Origin: Chitinispirillaceae bacterium
GTDB taxonomy: Bacteria > Fibrobacterota > Chitinivibrionia > Chitinivibrionales > Chitinispirillaceae
DNA: 47,557 bases
NCBI GenBank assembly: GCA_016929415.1
Contig: JAFGIW010000038.1
Location: 1-47,557, forward strand
Reading direction: 5' to 3'
Both the position numbers and the translations under genes were made by a program. Positions 8,300 to 17,500 of this stretch are shown piece after piece (the first letter of the stretch is position 1; every line of letters begins with the position of its first letter). The notes under the pieces were generated by a model. The model made no database searches, was not told the origin of the DNA, and saw only the letters and a list, made by a program, of their open reading frames with translations.

Positions 8300-9184
8300 A
8301 TGAGAAAAGGGATCATTCTTGCAGGGGGTTCCGGGACACGGCTTTATCCGGTTACGATAGCGGTCAGTAAACAGCTGATGCCGATCTATGATAAACCCAT
8401 GATCTATTACCCTCTCTCCATACTGATGCTCGCCGGAATAAAGGAGATCCTGATAATCACCACGCCCGACGATCAGGCAGCGTTTCAAAGGCTTCTGGAT
8501 GACGGATCCCAATGGGGGCTTTCCCTTTCATATGCCATCCAGCCGAAACCGGAAGGACTCGCTCAGGCATTCATTATCGGTAAAGAATTTATCAATGACA
8601 ACGCCGTTGCATTGATACTTGGCGATAACATTTTCTGGGGTCACGGCCTTATTGAACACCTCAAAGAGGCCGTGGGACAGCCTGGGGGCGCCACCGTTTT
8701 CGCCTACCGGGTTAATGATCCCCAACGTTACGGCGTCGTCGAAATCGACAAAAAAGGTATTGCACTCTCGCTTGAAGAGAAACCGCCGCGTCCGAAATCG
8801 AACCTGGCGGTAACCGGTCTCTATTTCTACGACTCACGCGTGAGCGGTTTTGCCGAAACACTCACCCCGTCGACGCGCGGAGAGTTCGAAATTACCGACC
8901 TTAACAAATGTTATATGAATCACGGTGAGCTTCATGTGGTGGAACTCGGGCGCGGCATCGCGTGGCTCGATACAGGTACCCACGAATCAATGCTGCAGGC
9001 CGCAGAATTCGTCGAAACCATACAGTCCCGTCAGGGGCTCATTGTATCGAGCCCGGAAGAGATTGCCCTGCGCCGCGGATACATCACCGCCGAACATTTA
9101 TTCGCCCTCGTGCAGCCTATGCTGAAAAATGCTTACGGACAGTATCTGATTTCAATCGCCCGCTCCGCCGCGGCTGAAGGCTGA
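8300..9184 (+). CDS. rfbA: Glucose-1-phosphate thymidylyltransferase
   Basis: The enzyme joins dTTP and glucose-1-phosphate to make dTDP-glucose, the first step to dTDP-rhamnose and related sugars. The 294 residues match the RmlA family along their length: N-terminal nucleotide-binding GGSGTRLYP, then '[16 protein letters not shown]', 'LGDNIFWG', 'VTGLYFYD' and '[11 protein letters not shown]'. AGAGGGA precedes the ATG. rfbC follows 5 bases downstream, so the two are co-transcribed. The rfbB and rfbD genes for the middle and last steps are not in this window, so the end product (rhamnose or another deoxysugar) is open. Confidence 0.96.
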   Translation: MRKGIILAGGSGTRLYPVTIAVSKQLMPIYDKPMIYYPLSILMLAGIKEILIITTPDDQAAFQRLLDDGSQWGLSLSYAIQPKPEGLAQAFIIGKEFINDNAVALILGDNIFWGHGLIEHLKEAVGQPGGATVFAYRVNDPQRYGVVEIDKKGIALSLEEKPPRPKSNLAVTGLYFYDSRVSGFAETLTPSTRGEFEITDLNKCYMNHGELHVVELGRGIAWLDTGTHESMLQAAEFVETIQSRQGLIVSSPEEIALRRGYITAEHLFALVQPMLKNAYGQYLISIARSAAAEG

Positions 9185-9189
9185 TTGTC

Positions 9190-9735
9190 ATGGAATTTAT
9201 CACGACCGATATCGACGGACTCATTAAAATTCAACCGGCTGTGCACGGCGACCGACGCGGTTTTTTTCTGGAATGGTACTCCCATACAGCGTTCGAAAAG
9301 GCAGGCATCACCTGCCGGTTCATTCAGGACAACCATTCGTGCTCTCAGGTGGCAGGGGTCCTGCGCGGACTCCATTTCCAAAAGTCGCCCTTCACGCAGG
9401 CAAAACTGATACGGGTAACACGGGGCGGTATTTTCGACGTAGCTGTTGACTTAAGGGCAAAATCGCCGACCTTCGGGCAGTGGCGCGGATTTACACTGAG
9501 CGCGGCCAACTTCAGCATGCTGTTCGTTCCTGCCGGTTTCGCCCACGGTTTCTGCACGATGGAACCTGATACCCATGTCGAGTACAAAGTCGATGCACCC
9601 TACGCGCCGCAGCACGACAGCGGGATTATCTGGAACGATCCGCAACTGGCCGTTTCGTGGCCGGTCGCACAACCGATCCTTTCAACAAAGGACGCAAAGC
9701 TTCCGCTGTTGTGCGACAACCCGCCGCCTTTTTAA
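9190..9735 (+). CDS. rfbC: dTDP-4-dehydrorhamnose 3,5-epimerase
   Basis: The 181-residue cupin-fold enzyme inverts C3 and C5 of dTDP-4-keto-6-deoxyglucose. Family signatures are present: 'DRRGFFLEWY' near the start, 'FIQDNHSCSQVAGVLRGLHFQ' with its catalytic His (cut here to key residues), 'RGGIFDVAVDLR' and 'FVPAGFAHGFCTM'. It is second in the operon after rfbA with a 5-base gap. Downstream, a GTG-started acyltransferase gene follows after 30 bases. The function is secure by family; the final sugar is unknown. Confidence 0.95.
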   Translation: MEFITTDIDGLIKIQPAVHGDRRGFFLEWYSHTAFEKAGITCRFIQDNHSCSQVAGVLRGLHFQKSPFTQAKLIRVTRGGIFDVAVDLRAKSPTFGQWRGFTLSAANFSMLFVPAGFAHGFCTMEPDTHVEYKVDAPYAPQHDSGIIWNDPQLAVSWPVAQPILSTKDAKLPLLCDNPPPF

Positions 9736-9765
9736 GAGGACGATGATGCATACGGAGCGAAAGTC

Positions 9766-10677
9766 GTGACAAAAAGTCTTCGGAAAAACATTCACCCCTT
9801 TACGTCTCATCTGGCCACACTGCTCGGATATGGTTTTTACCTTGTGTCCAATCTGGCTTTCATGCTGCTGTCTCCGCCGTTCATGTTCCTTTTCATCTGG
9901 AATCCACCGCTGCAATATCGAGTTGCTTCAAAGGTGTACCGGGCATACTGTCATTTTCTCACCCATGTTTACCTCCCAGCCCTTCACATTTACCGGATCA
10001 TCGAAGAGAGCGGCTTTGAACACTCAACGCCGGAAGCTCCTGTCATATTCATCGCCAACCACCGCAGCCGGATCGACGGGCCGATGCTCATCCCGCTCCT
10101 GCCCGCAACCGGCATTCTCATCAAGTCATCATATGCGCGTTTCCCTCTCTACCGCGCCATGGTGCGCTATCTCGATTTCATCAGCGTCAACCCGCACTCA
10201 ATCCTTTCACTTGCCGACACGATGCAGCAGTGCAAAAACCTGCTCGCAAAAAACAAACGGCTTCTCATTTTTCCGGAAGGAACGCGTTCAAGGAGCGCGC
10301 GCCTCAACAGTTTCAAAGAGCTCGCCTTCCGTCTTTCGATCGAAACGGGAACAGCCGTTGTCCCTGTCATCATCCATTCCGAACTCCCTTTCATGGCTAA
10401 AATAAAAGGCAGCTATTTTCCCGGAAGAGAATTCGCCGTCGTCATCCGCGCGCTCGCTCCCCAGTATGGCCGTGATGGTGAACGAACCTCCGATTTCGCT
10501 GACCGCATAAGACGCATAATGGCTGAAACCCTGCGACAGCTCGACCGCGGCACGGTGTGGGAGAACTTGCCGGCACCGCAGAACAATGAGCATCGCCGCC
10601 ACCGCTCGGTACCTGCTTCCCTTTCGATAAAGCCGTCGTATGGATCAGATTCCTGCGTTCAAGAGAAGCCGTTATGA
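9766..10677 (+). CDS. 1-acyl-glycerol-3-phosphate acyltransferase-like protein (PlsC family)
   Basis: The 303-residue protein carries the acyltransferase signature H99-x4-D104 ('NHRSRID') and the glycerolipid-binding block 'FPEGTRSR' (169-176), with hydrophobic N-terminal helices (about 15-45) that should place it on the inner membrane. The family moves fatty acyl groups onto lysophosphatidate or related acceptors. It overlaps the next gene (fabZ-like) by the four bases ATGA, and that gene overlaps a flavoprotein-SCP2 fusion the same way, so the three are translationally coupled. This points to a dedicated lipid or lipopolysaccharide-acylation pathway rather than bulk phospholipid synthesis, but that is inference. 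The start is GTG, with GGAGCG upstream. Confidence 0.87.
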   Translation: MTKSLRKNIHPFTSHLATLLGYGFYLVSNLAFMLLSPPFMFLFIWNPPLQYRVASKVYRAYCHFLTHVYLPALHIYRIIEESGFEHSTPEAPVIFIANHRSRIDGPMLIPLLPATGILIKSSYARFPLYRAMVRYLDFISVNPHSILSLADTMQQCKNLLAKNKRLLIFPEGTRSRSARLNSFKELAFRLSIETGTAVVPVIIHSELPFMAKIKGSYFPGREFAVVIRALAPQYGRDGERTSDFADRIRRIMAETLRQLDRGTVWENLPAPQNNEHRRHRSVPASLSIKPSYGSDSCVQEKPL

Positions 10678-11141
10678 CGCTATATGACACATTCGACCTG
10701 CAGGATATTCTTGCCATTTTGCCGCACCGCCCGCCATTCCTGTTTGTCGACCGCGTCATCCGGTTCATTCCCGACCGCCGGATCATCGCGGAACGCGATT
10801 TGCGGCCCGATGAGCCGCACTTCGCCGGCCATTTCCCCGGAACACCGATCATGCCCGGCGTTCTTGTCACCGATGCCCTTGCGCAAACCAGCGGGCTGCT
10901 CTGGGGTTTCTCCAAAGTAACTAGAAACAGCGGCACTCCCGAAAAACCCGAACTCTTCTACCTTGCGGCAGTATCGATGAAGTATACCAATCCTGCAACT
11001 CCCGGAGAGACACTCCATTTATGTGCAGAAACCGACCGGGTGTTCGACCGACTGCATACCTTTAACGTCGAGGCGACCTGCGGTCGCCGTCTCATCGCCA
11101 AAGGCACGCTCACGCTCGCCATGAAGGAACGTACTTCATGA
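10674..11141 (+). CDS. FabZ-like 3-hydroxyacyl-ACP dehydratase (hot-dog fold)
   Basis: The 155-residue single hot-dog protein begins with 'ILAILPHRPPFLFVDRV', the usual FabZ N-terminus, and has the active-site block 'HFAGHFPGTPIMPGVL' with catalytic H53. The acid 14 residues later is D67 ('TDALAQ') where FabZ normally has Glu; the FabA branch uses Asp. It should dehydrate 3-hydroxyacyl-ACP in fatty-acid or related acyl synthesis. It is sandwiched between and overlaps (ATGA on both sides) the PlsC-like and flavoprotein-SCP2 genes, so it may be a specialised copy rather than the main cellular fabZ. The family is confident; the role is inferred. Confidence 0.88.
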   Translation: MTLYDTFDLQDILAILPHRPPFLFVDRVIRFIPDRRIIAERDLRPDEPHFAGHFPGTPIMPGVLVTDALAQTSGLLWGFSKVTRNSGTPEKPELFYLAAVSMKYTNPATPGETLHLCAETDRVFDRLHTFNVEATCGRRLIAKGTLTLAMKERTS

Positions 11142-12226
11142 AAATGCTCCTGATCACCGCATTCCCGCGCAACAACGGTTTCACCCGTTACTGTAACGAT
11201 TTGTTCATCAGGGGAGTTAAACAAACGGGGATTACTTTTACGATGATTGATATAGTACTCGCCAATATCAACCCGTGCAGAGGGTGCTTCCACTGCTGGT
11301 GTTCGACGCCCGGCCGCTGCATCCAGCATGACGGCATGGAACGCATACTTGATGCCTTTCTTGATTGCGATCTGCTTGCCTGTGCGACACCGCTTTACGC
11401 TTACGGCGTTTCGAGTTACCTGAAAATATTTCTTGAACGGACCATGCCGCTTCTTACTCCTGGGGTCACTTCTACTGCAACCAGCGGAGTCGATCGGAAC
11501 AAAATCCGTTTCCCCGACCGGGGGCCCCGCTCGATGGCTGCGCTTATTACCGGGGGCCTCGGTGCCAGGTCGCATGCCGACGGTGCCGTTACCTCCCTTC
11601 GGTGTTACGCCAAGGGGATGAACATGACCTTCGCCGGCGCCCTTGTGCGTAATGAATCATACCTCCTTCAATTTACCGACACAAAACCGAAAACAATCAA
11701 GACCATCGAAACGGCCTTCGAGCAGGCCGGCAGGATGTTCGCCCTCGAAGGAACCATAGATCGGGAACTCATCGAAAAAGTAGCCACCCCCCTCGCTTTC
11801 GACCATGCCCGCTTTGAGCTGTATTCAAACATCTACTGGGAACATGCTCAGAAGGTTTTTTCACGCGGAGGATCCGTCGACGAAATCAAGTCATTGACAC
11901 GGGGAGATATCCGCATCCTCATGCAGGAGATGGTGCACGGGATCGATCCCGTTACCACCGCCAAAGTAAAAGCGGTCATACAATTAATTTTTCCCGACAC
12001 CGCATCCGCTTACTGCATCAGCATGGAGAAGGGCACGGCGCGACTCGAAATGGTTGAAAAAGAATCTTTTGATCTCAAAATCACCTGCCCCGAAGCGGTG
12101 TGGGTCGGCATTATCCACCGGACCACCGATCCGCTTAAGGCATTGACGAAAGGTTGTATCAGGCTTGAGGGGGATAAAGAGCTTTTCCGAAAATTCGGAC
12201 GTTTTTTTCCGCCGCCGAATATTTAG
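11138..12226 (+). CDS. Iron-sulfur flavoprotein (FMN reductase fold) fused to SCP2 sterol-carrier-like domain
   Basis: Residues about 1-200 have the flavodoxin-like fold of NADPH-dependent FMN reductases, with a compact Cys cluster C47-xx-C50-xx-C53-x7-C61 as in iron-sulfur flavoproteins, followed by 'HDGM' and 'ATPLYAYGVSSYLKIFLER'. Residues about 250-360 resemble an SCP2 lipid-carrier domain ('LIFPDTASAYCISMEKGTARL', key pattern shortened; '...GVIHRTTDPLKALTKG'-like end). One polypeptide therefore may couple a flavin/Fe-S redox centre to a hydrophobic-ligand pocket. The gene overlaps the fabZ-like gene by ATGA and closes the operon; its stop overlaps the stop of the convergent membrane-protein gene. 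Substrate unknown. Confidence 0.75.
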   Translation: MKMLLITAFPRNNGFTRYCNDLFIRGVKQTGITFTMIDIVLANINPCRGCFHCWCSTPGRCIQHDGMERILDAFLDCDLLACATPLYAYGVSSYLKIFLERTMPLLTPGVTSTATSGVDRNKIRFPDRGPRSMAALITGGLGARSHADGAVTSLRCYAKGMNMTFAGALVRNESYLLQFTDTKPKTIKTIETAFEQAGRMFALEGTIDRELIEKVATPLAFDHARFELYSNIYWEHAQKVFSRGGSVDEIKSLTRGDIRILMQEMVHGIDPVTTAKVKAVIQLIFPDTASAYCISMEKGTARLEMVEKESFDLKITCPEAVWVGIIHRTTDPLKALTKGCIRLEGDKELFRKFGRFFPPPNI

Positions 12227-13023
12227 CGTCCCGCCTGCCGCACCGGCTTACTCTGCTTCGCAATTGTTGATGTCGGGAAAAGCTTCGCGGCGCATTCAGG
12301 GCAGATGCCGTGGCTGAACTCGATATCGGCATGATTTTTCATATACGCTTCGATCTGGGTCCAAAAGCCTTTGTCGTCACGGATCTTTTTACATGACGCA
12401 CAGATCGGCACCATGCCTTTGAGCACCCTGATCTCGTCAAGCGCCTTCTGCATGGCCTCCTTTTCGGCCAGCAGCTGTTTGAGGTACCGTTCTCTGAGGA
12501 TTTCGAGGCTGCACGCAAGGAGGGTTACCACGGTAAAGACGGCAATAAACCGGATGGCAAGGTCCTGTTGATAAACAGTACCGAATTTTCCGAACATGAT
12601 CACCGACATGACGACAATCTGGCAGCCGACCCAGACAATCCCCTCCCTGAAGCCGAGGAGAAAAATCATTGACGACGGCATCACATAGAACCAGAGCAAG
12701 GCCGCCCCTTTTCCCCCGCCGATATAGAGCAGGTAGAAAAGCTCGAGGGTAAGGCACAAAATAAAAAACCGTATTGTCCGGAAATAGGCCCGCGACCTGT
12801 TCAACAGGAACGTGAGACTGGAAAGCGCAATGCCGATCCCGAAAACCACAAAAGCCTCGTGTACCCGCGACGTGAACAGGTCCCTTATTCCGAAAACAAT
12901 CGTCACGGGAATCATCAGCGAGATACAGATCGACAGGAAAAGACGTTTTATCCGTTCCTCCCGGTAGGCCACTCCTGCAGGAAACCGCAACAATAACCTA
13001 TCGACAAGGGAATCAACGTTCAT
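12223..13023 (-). CDS. Multi-pass membrane protein with C-terminal zinc-ribbon-like tail
   Basis: The 266-residue protein has about six predicted membrane helices (residues about 28-175), a charged coiled-coil stretch ('LKQLLAEKEAMQKALDEIRVL', key region 182-204) and a tail with two CxxC pairs, C208/C211 and C241/C244, in the pattern 'ICASCKKIRDDKGFW...HGICPECAAK'. That tail is known at the ends of PAS sensor proteins and response regulators. Here no kinase, GGDEF or receiver domain lies between the helices and the tail, so the output is unclear. Its stop codon overlaps that of the convergent flavoprotein gene. A signalling adaptor role is inferred only. Confidence 0.7.
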   Translation of the reverse strand: MNVDSLVDRLLLRFPAGVAYREERIKRLFLSICISLMIPVTIVFGIRDLFTSRVHEAFVVFGIGIALSSLTFLLNRSRAYFRTIRFFILCLTLELFYLLYIGGGKGAALLWFYVMPSSMIFLLGFREGIVWVGCQIVVMSVIMFGKFGTVYQQDLAIRFIAVFTVVTLLACSLEILRERYLKQLLAEKEAMQKALDEIRVLKGMVPICASCKKIRDDKGFWTQIEAYMKNHADIEFSHGICPECAAKLFPTSTIAKQSKPVRQAGR

Positions 13024-13144
13024 AAGGCCGGATACTCCGCTTAAAAAGGCAACCGAACAACGCAGAACGGGATGGTGCCGGGTGCTCCGGAACTCATCAC
13101 TTTCCAGCAGAAAATCAAAGCAGGTATTTCCGTGTGCGATACTG

Positions 13145-13687
13145 TCATTTGACCAAGTTGGAAAGTACCTTGAATGAGGCGTGTTGTGCTGTGCGCATCA
13201 GTTCGAAAAGCACCGATTCAACGGTCGTTATCCGTCCGCCCCCGCCCGCGATCCGCCCCAGGGCGACATGCTTGTCGTTCTCGCTTCGTGAAGCAACCGC
13301 ATCCTCGACAACAACGGGCGACATCCCGTAGTTGCATAGGTCAAGTGCCGTCTGCAGGATGCAGACATGCGCCTCGATGCCGGCAATAAGCACGGTTTTC
13401 TTCCCGAGCGATTGCAGCCGCGACCTGATCGCCGCGTCATCGCAGCAGGAAAAGGTGATCTTCTCGAAGGGGATATCGTGCGATAAAAGTTCACTGATGC
13501 CGCCGACTGTTTTTCCGAGCCCTTTCGGATACTGTTCGGTCGACAAAACCGGGACATCCAGCAGTTTAAGCCCCTGCAGCAGAATACGGTTCCGTGAAAT
13601 CAGTTCATCGCGTCCGGACATATGGGGCACCAGACGTTCCTGAAGGTCGACTACCAACCCGACTGTCTCCTCTCTGATAATCCGCAT
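13145..13687 (-). CDS. Isochorismatase-family cysteine hydrolase
   Basis: The 180-residue single-domain protein shows the family's catalytic triad: D14 ('VVDLQE'), K55 ('EQYPKGLG') and C109 ('GIEAHVCILQTA'). The family hydrolyses amides or vinyl ethers such as isochorismate, nicotinamide or N-carbamoyl compounds; this short form resembles the YcaC-like group, whose substrates are mostly unknown. The ATG at 13687 is preferred over an upstream frame extension because a GGGGGGAAG ribosome site precedes it and the conserved domain starts directly. It stands alone between a membrane-protein gene and a divergent small secreted protein. Confidence 0.87.
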   Translation of the reverse strand: MRIIREETVGLVVDLQERLVPHMSGRDELISRNRILLQGLKLLDVPVLSTEQYPKGLGKTVGGISELLSHDIPFEKITFSCCDDAAIRSRLQSLGKKTVLIAGIEAHVCILQTALDLCNYGMSPVVVEDAVASRSENDKHVALGRIAGGGGRITTVESVLFELMRTAQHASFKVLSNLVK

Positions 13688-13968
13688 ACTTCCCCCCCTC
13701 AAAAGAGTCGATGAAGGAATTGTTTCGATAAAATACGCTATTTCAATTTTAATCAAAAAAGCTGATTAGAGATAACAAGCCCCGGTATCAAAATCGGAAC
13801 CCGATATCGAGACATGGTATTGACCGTATTGAGCAGAATCCTTTCATTAATGCGTCTCTAAGTTACAATATCGGTGCGGCGGCTATTGAATGCGTCGTCG
13901 TTACTGAAAGCTATTATTCCAGAATAAAAATAATAGTATATTTGAGACAATTCAATGAAGGAGATTTG

Positions 13969-14361
13969 ATGAAAAAGATAATGATTCTCGTTCTCTGCGT
14001 CATGGCCGCATTTTCATGGGCAGAAAGGAAAAAGACGGCACCGGCCGACAAGCTCCACGGCACTTGGTGCACCGGTGAAGAGGGCATGGTACTGCGGTTT
14101 TCGGGAGACTCCCTGTTCGTCACGAGCACGTCGGATGAAACCATTCAGGGTGTCGGGAAATACCAACGGACCGACAGCACCTTCGCCGCAACACTTCTCA
14201 ACGACGAGGTGACCCTCAAGATGCGATACCTCTACCGCTGGAAAGGATCAGATACCGTCGAAGCGAAAGCGACGCTCTTTACGATCAACGACGAGGCGGT
14301 GGAGCACCCGCAGGAGTGGATGAGCATGGTGCGATGCGGGGAGAGGAAAACGAAGAAATAG
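13969..14361 (+). CDS. Small secreted protein, lipocalin-like beta-rich, function unknown
   Basis: The 130-residue product has a signal peptide ('KKIMILVLCVMAAFSWA', cleaved near residue 19). The mature part is rich in alternating beta-strand patterns and begins 'KLHGTWCTGEEGMVLRFSGD', like small lipocalin-type domains that test for a 'G-x-W' start. The two mature Cys residues, one near the start and one near the end, could close the barrel with a disulfide. AAGGAGA precedes the ATG at 13969. No family is recognised with certainty. It stands alone, with about 280 non-coding bases upstream (13688-13968) in which nothing else was recognised. Confidence 0.75.
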   Translation: MKKIMILVLCVMAAFSWAERKKTAPADKLHGTWCTGEEGMVLRFSGDSLFVTSTSDETIQGVGKYQRTDSTFAATLLNDEVTLKMRYLYRWKGSDTVEAKATLFTINDEAVEHPQEWMSMVRCGERKTKK

Positions 14362-14458
14362 TCTTCTTGTCGATCATATTCGAATTTCAATACTACCCTC
14401 ACCTGCTCCGCCGTCGTCCATCCTTCGAAAAGAGGCGCTGCCCGCCCTCTCTCTCAAC

Positions 14459-14487
14459 AAAAAAGCTCCTTCCCGTTGCCGAAGGAG
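14459..14487 (-). terminator. Intrinsic terminator of the giant TPR gene
   Basis: On the minus strand CTCCTTC (14487-14481) pairs with GAAGGAG (14472-14466) around an 8-base loop and runs into CTTTTTT. It lies 29 bases after the stop of the TPR gene. Confidence 0.85.
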
Positions 14488-14515
14488 TCTGATATCATTT
14501 GCCGGTTACCTGTGC

Positions 14516-17500
14516 TTAATGGCCACTTCGCATCTCAACCTGGATCTCCCGGTTCTGCGGATCGATCTTGCGTCCCTTTTCGAGGTAATCGGAATAGCTG
14601 GCGTAATCTTTCTTCTCTTTTGCAAGTCGGGCAAGCCCGAGGTACACCAATGCATTTTGCGGGTCAGCCTTGAGTGCCCTGTCGTAGAAGGTCTCGGCCC
14701 ACTGCAGTTTTCCCTGGAGCAGATAGACATTGGCCCGTTCACAAAGCGCTGGAGCATAATTCTGGTCCATATACAGTATCTCTTTATAGGTTTCGATTGC
14801 GTCGTTGTACTTTTTCTGGGCTACCTTGATTTTTCCGATCATCATATGCGCCTCAATATTCTCCGGCTCTTTGGCTTTGATTTGTTCGGCGATTTTAAGG
14901 GCATCTGCGGGTTTACCGGCAGCAATAAGAGTTTCGGCATATTTCATCATTACTTTCGGCGATTTGTTCTTTTTCATGACCTCTTCCAGTTCATCAGCGG
15001 CTTTTTTATACTCCCGCGTCGCGATGTACACATCGGCAAGCGTCATGCGGAGGTCGTCATCGATACTACCCTTTGCCTCCCTGACGACCTTCTCGAGCAG
15101 GCGGGCGCCCTCACGCTGTTGACCGCTCATAAGATAACCGCGCGCAAGCAGTGTCATATATTTCGGATTGTTCGCCACTTCGGCGTTGGCCATTTCAAGG
15201 AAAATAAGAGCATCGGAGATCAGGTTTTTCGAGAGGAGCAGTTCACCGATGTCCGCCATGGCCGGGGCGTTTTTCGAGTCTATTTCGAGTAATTTGCGAT
15301 AAACCCTCAACATGTCGTCATTGCGGTTCAAACGGCTGTAAATCGTTCCCAGCTGAAGCAGAACATCGGGGAGGGAGTCAACCAGCGCGATGCTTTTTTC
15401 GAGATAGGGTATGGCGCTTTTTTCATTGTTCTTCTGTTTGGCGTAATAGAGACCAAGTTTCAGGAAGTTGCGGTGATCCTTCGGGTAGTTGGTCGTATTG
15501 GTCTTGTACATCTGGACGGCCTCATCCAAATTGATGGACTCGTAGACGGCGGCGATGCGGTAGGCGGCGTCGGGATCCTTGACTCCAGGCAATTTTACGT
15601 AACTGTAAAGCACTTCGGCCGCTTTCCGCGGATTGCCGCTCTTTTCATAGGCTTCGGCAAGAGATTTGTAGGCTACATCACGTTCGGGGACATTCTCTTT
15701 TGACAGCCGTACTTTTTCAAGAATGGTGATAGCCGCCGGATAATCTTTACTTTGAAGAGCGCACATGCCGTAAGGGACGAGGAAGGCGGGCGAGTTGTTC
15801 TTTTTAATCATACTATAGTATTTATAGGCATCGCCGTATTTTTTCTGCCGGTAGGCATAGTCGGCGACGATCCTGGCGGCTTCCTCGTCGCCGGGAGCCT
15901 TCGCCAGATATTTTTTGTACGCGGCGATCGCATCATCGGTTTTTTTCTGTTTCATGTTCAGATCGCCGAGCAGTTTGAATTCCTTTACCGCCGCCGGATT
16001 TAACTGTAAAGCTTTTTCCAGATTGGCGGATGCATTGGCGAGATCGCCCGTTTTTATCAGACAATCGGCAAAATCGAGATATAGGGAGGCATCCTTATTA
16101 TCGAGTTTGACCGCCTCCCGATACATTTCGGCGGCCTTGGAGTATTTTTTCGCATCGGCATAAATCCCGCCGAGCGTTTTATAGACGGAGGCATCGGCCT
16201 CACCCGCAGCGATAGCGCCGTTGAGTGCCCTCATTTTATCGGGGGCTTTCGGGGATGCCAGAACAAGCGAAACATACCTTTTATATAATCCCTTGATTTT
16301 AGGATCGGCCGTAAGGGCATTGCGGTAGGCGGTAAGCGCCTCCTCTTTATCGCCCTGATCGTAAAGAAGACCGCCCAGATCTTTTTGTGCCTTCGCATCC
16401 TTCGGCCTAAACTTAACATAAGCGCGCAAACTGTTTAATGCATCGCGTTTGGCACCCGACTGGAGGTTGATCTCGTAAAGACGTTTGTAAACGGTCGCGT
16501 CTTTGGGTGTCAGTTTTGCCAGTTTCTGGTATTGAACGAGCGCCCGCTGGTTGTCTTTACTCTCATAACATGCATCACCATACATCCTGATGAACGATGC
16601 GTTCTTTTCCGCGTCGCCTTTGACCATACTGAAATATCGGGCGGCGTCGGCGTAGTTCTTCCGCTCGAGTGATGCTTCGCCGACAATGAGTGAAACCTCC
16701 GAATCGCCCGGTCTTTTATCAAGAAACCGCTTGAAACAATTCAGGGCCAGACTGTCTTTTTTCTGCTGTAAATACAGATTGCCGAGCGCTTTCAATTCAC
16801 CTTCGGCACGGGGATTGAGGGCGATTACCTGTTCATACGTTCCGATCGCCTCGGAAATCGAGCCTTTTTTAACTTGGTTCAGGGCCAGCGCCGACAGCAA
16901 TTTATCATTCTTAGGATCAAGCCGGGAAGCTTTATCGTAGGCGGTGATCGCTTTGTCGGGCAGACCTTTTTTCGTGTAAATATCGCCGAGCGTGGCATAC
17001 ATTTTCGCATCCGCTTCGCCGGAGGCGACTGCGCCCTGAAGCGCAACTTCTTTTTCATTTTCAAGGCCGTACGACATGACAAGCGTCGCATAGTTCTTGT
17101 AGAGGCCTTTGATCGCCGGATCCGCCTTAAGCGCTGCGCGATACGCATTCAGAGCGCCCTTGTCATCTTTACGTTCGAGCAACAGATCGCCTAATGTTTT
17201 CTGGGCTTTCGCGTCGGACGGTTTCAAGGCGGTGTACGTTCTTAAATAATTGAGTACCTCGTCCTTGGTTCCCGTGCGTTGCGCCAGGTCGTACAATTTT
17301 TCGAAAACATCCGGATCTTTCGGCGTGACATTGGCGAGCTGCTTGAAGAGCTGGAACGCCTTATACTCATCTTTAGCGGCGATGCTTGCCTGTCCGTAGA
17401 GCATCAGGTGCTTCGGGTCGTTTGCATCGGCTCCGGTAACCATACTCAAATATTTCATTGCTTCCGGATACTTCCGTTGGTCGTACATTTTTTGCCCGAC

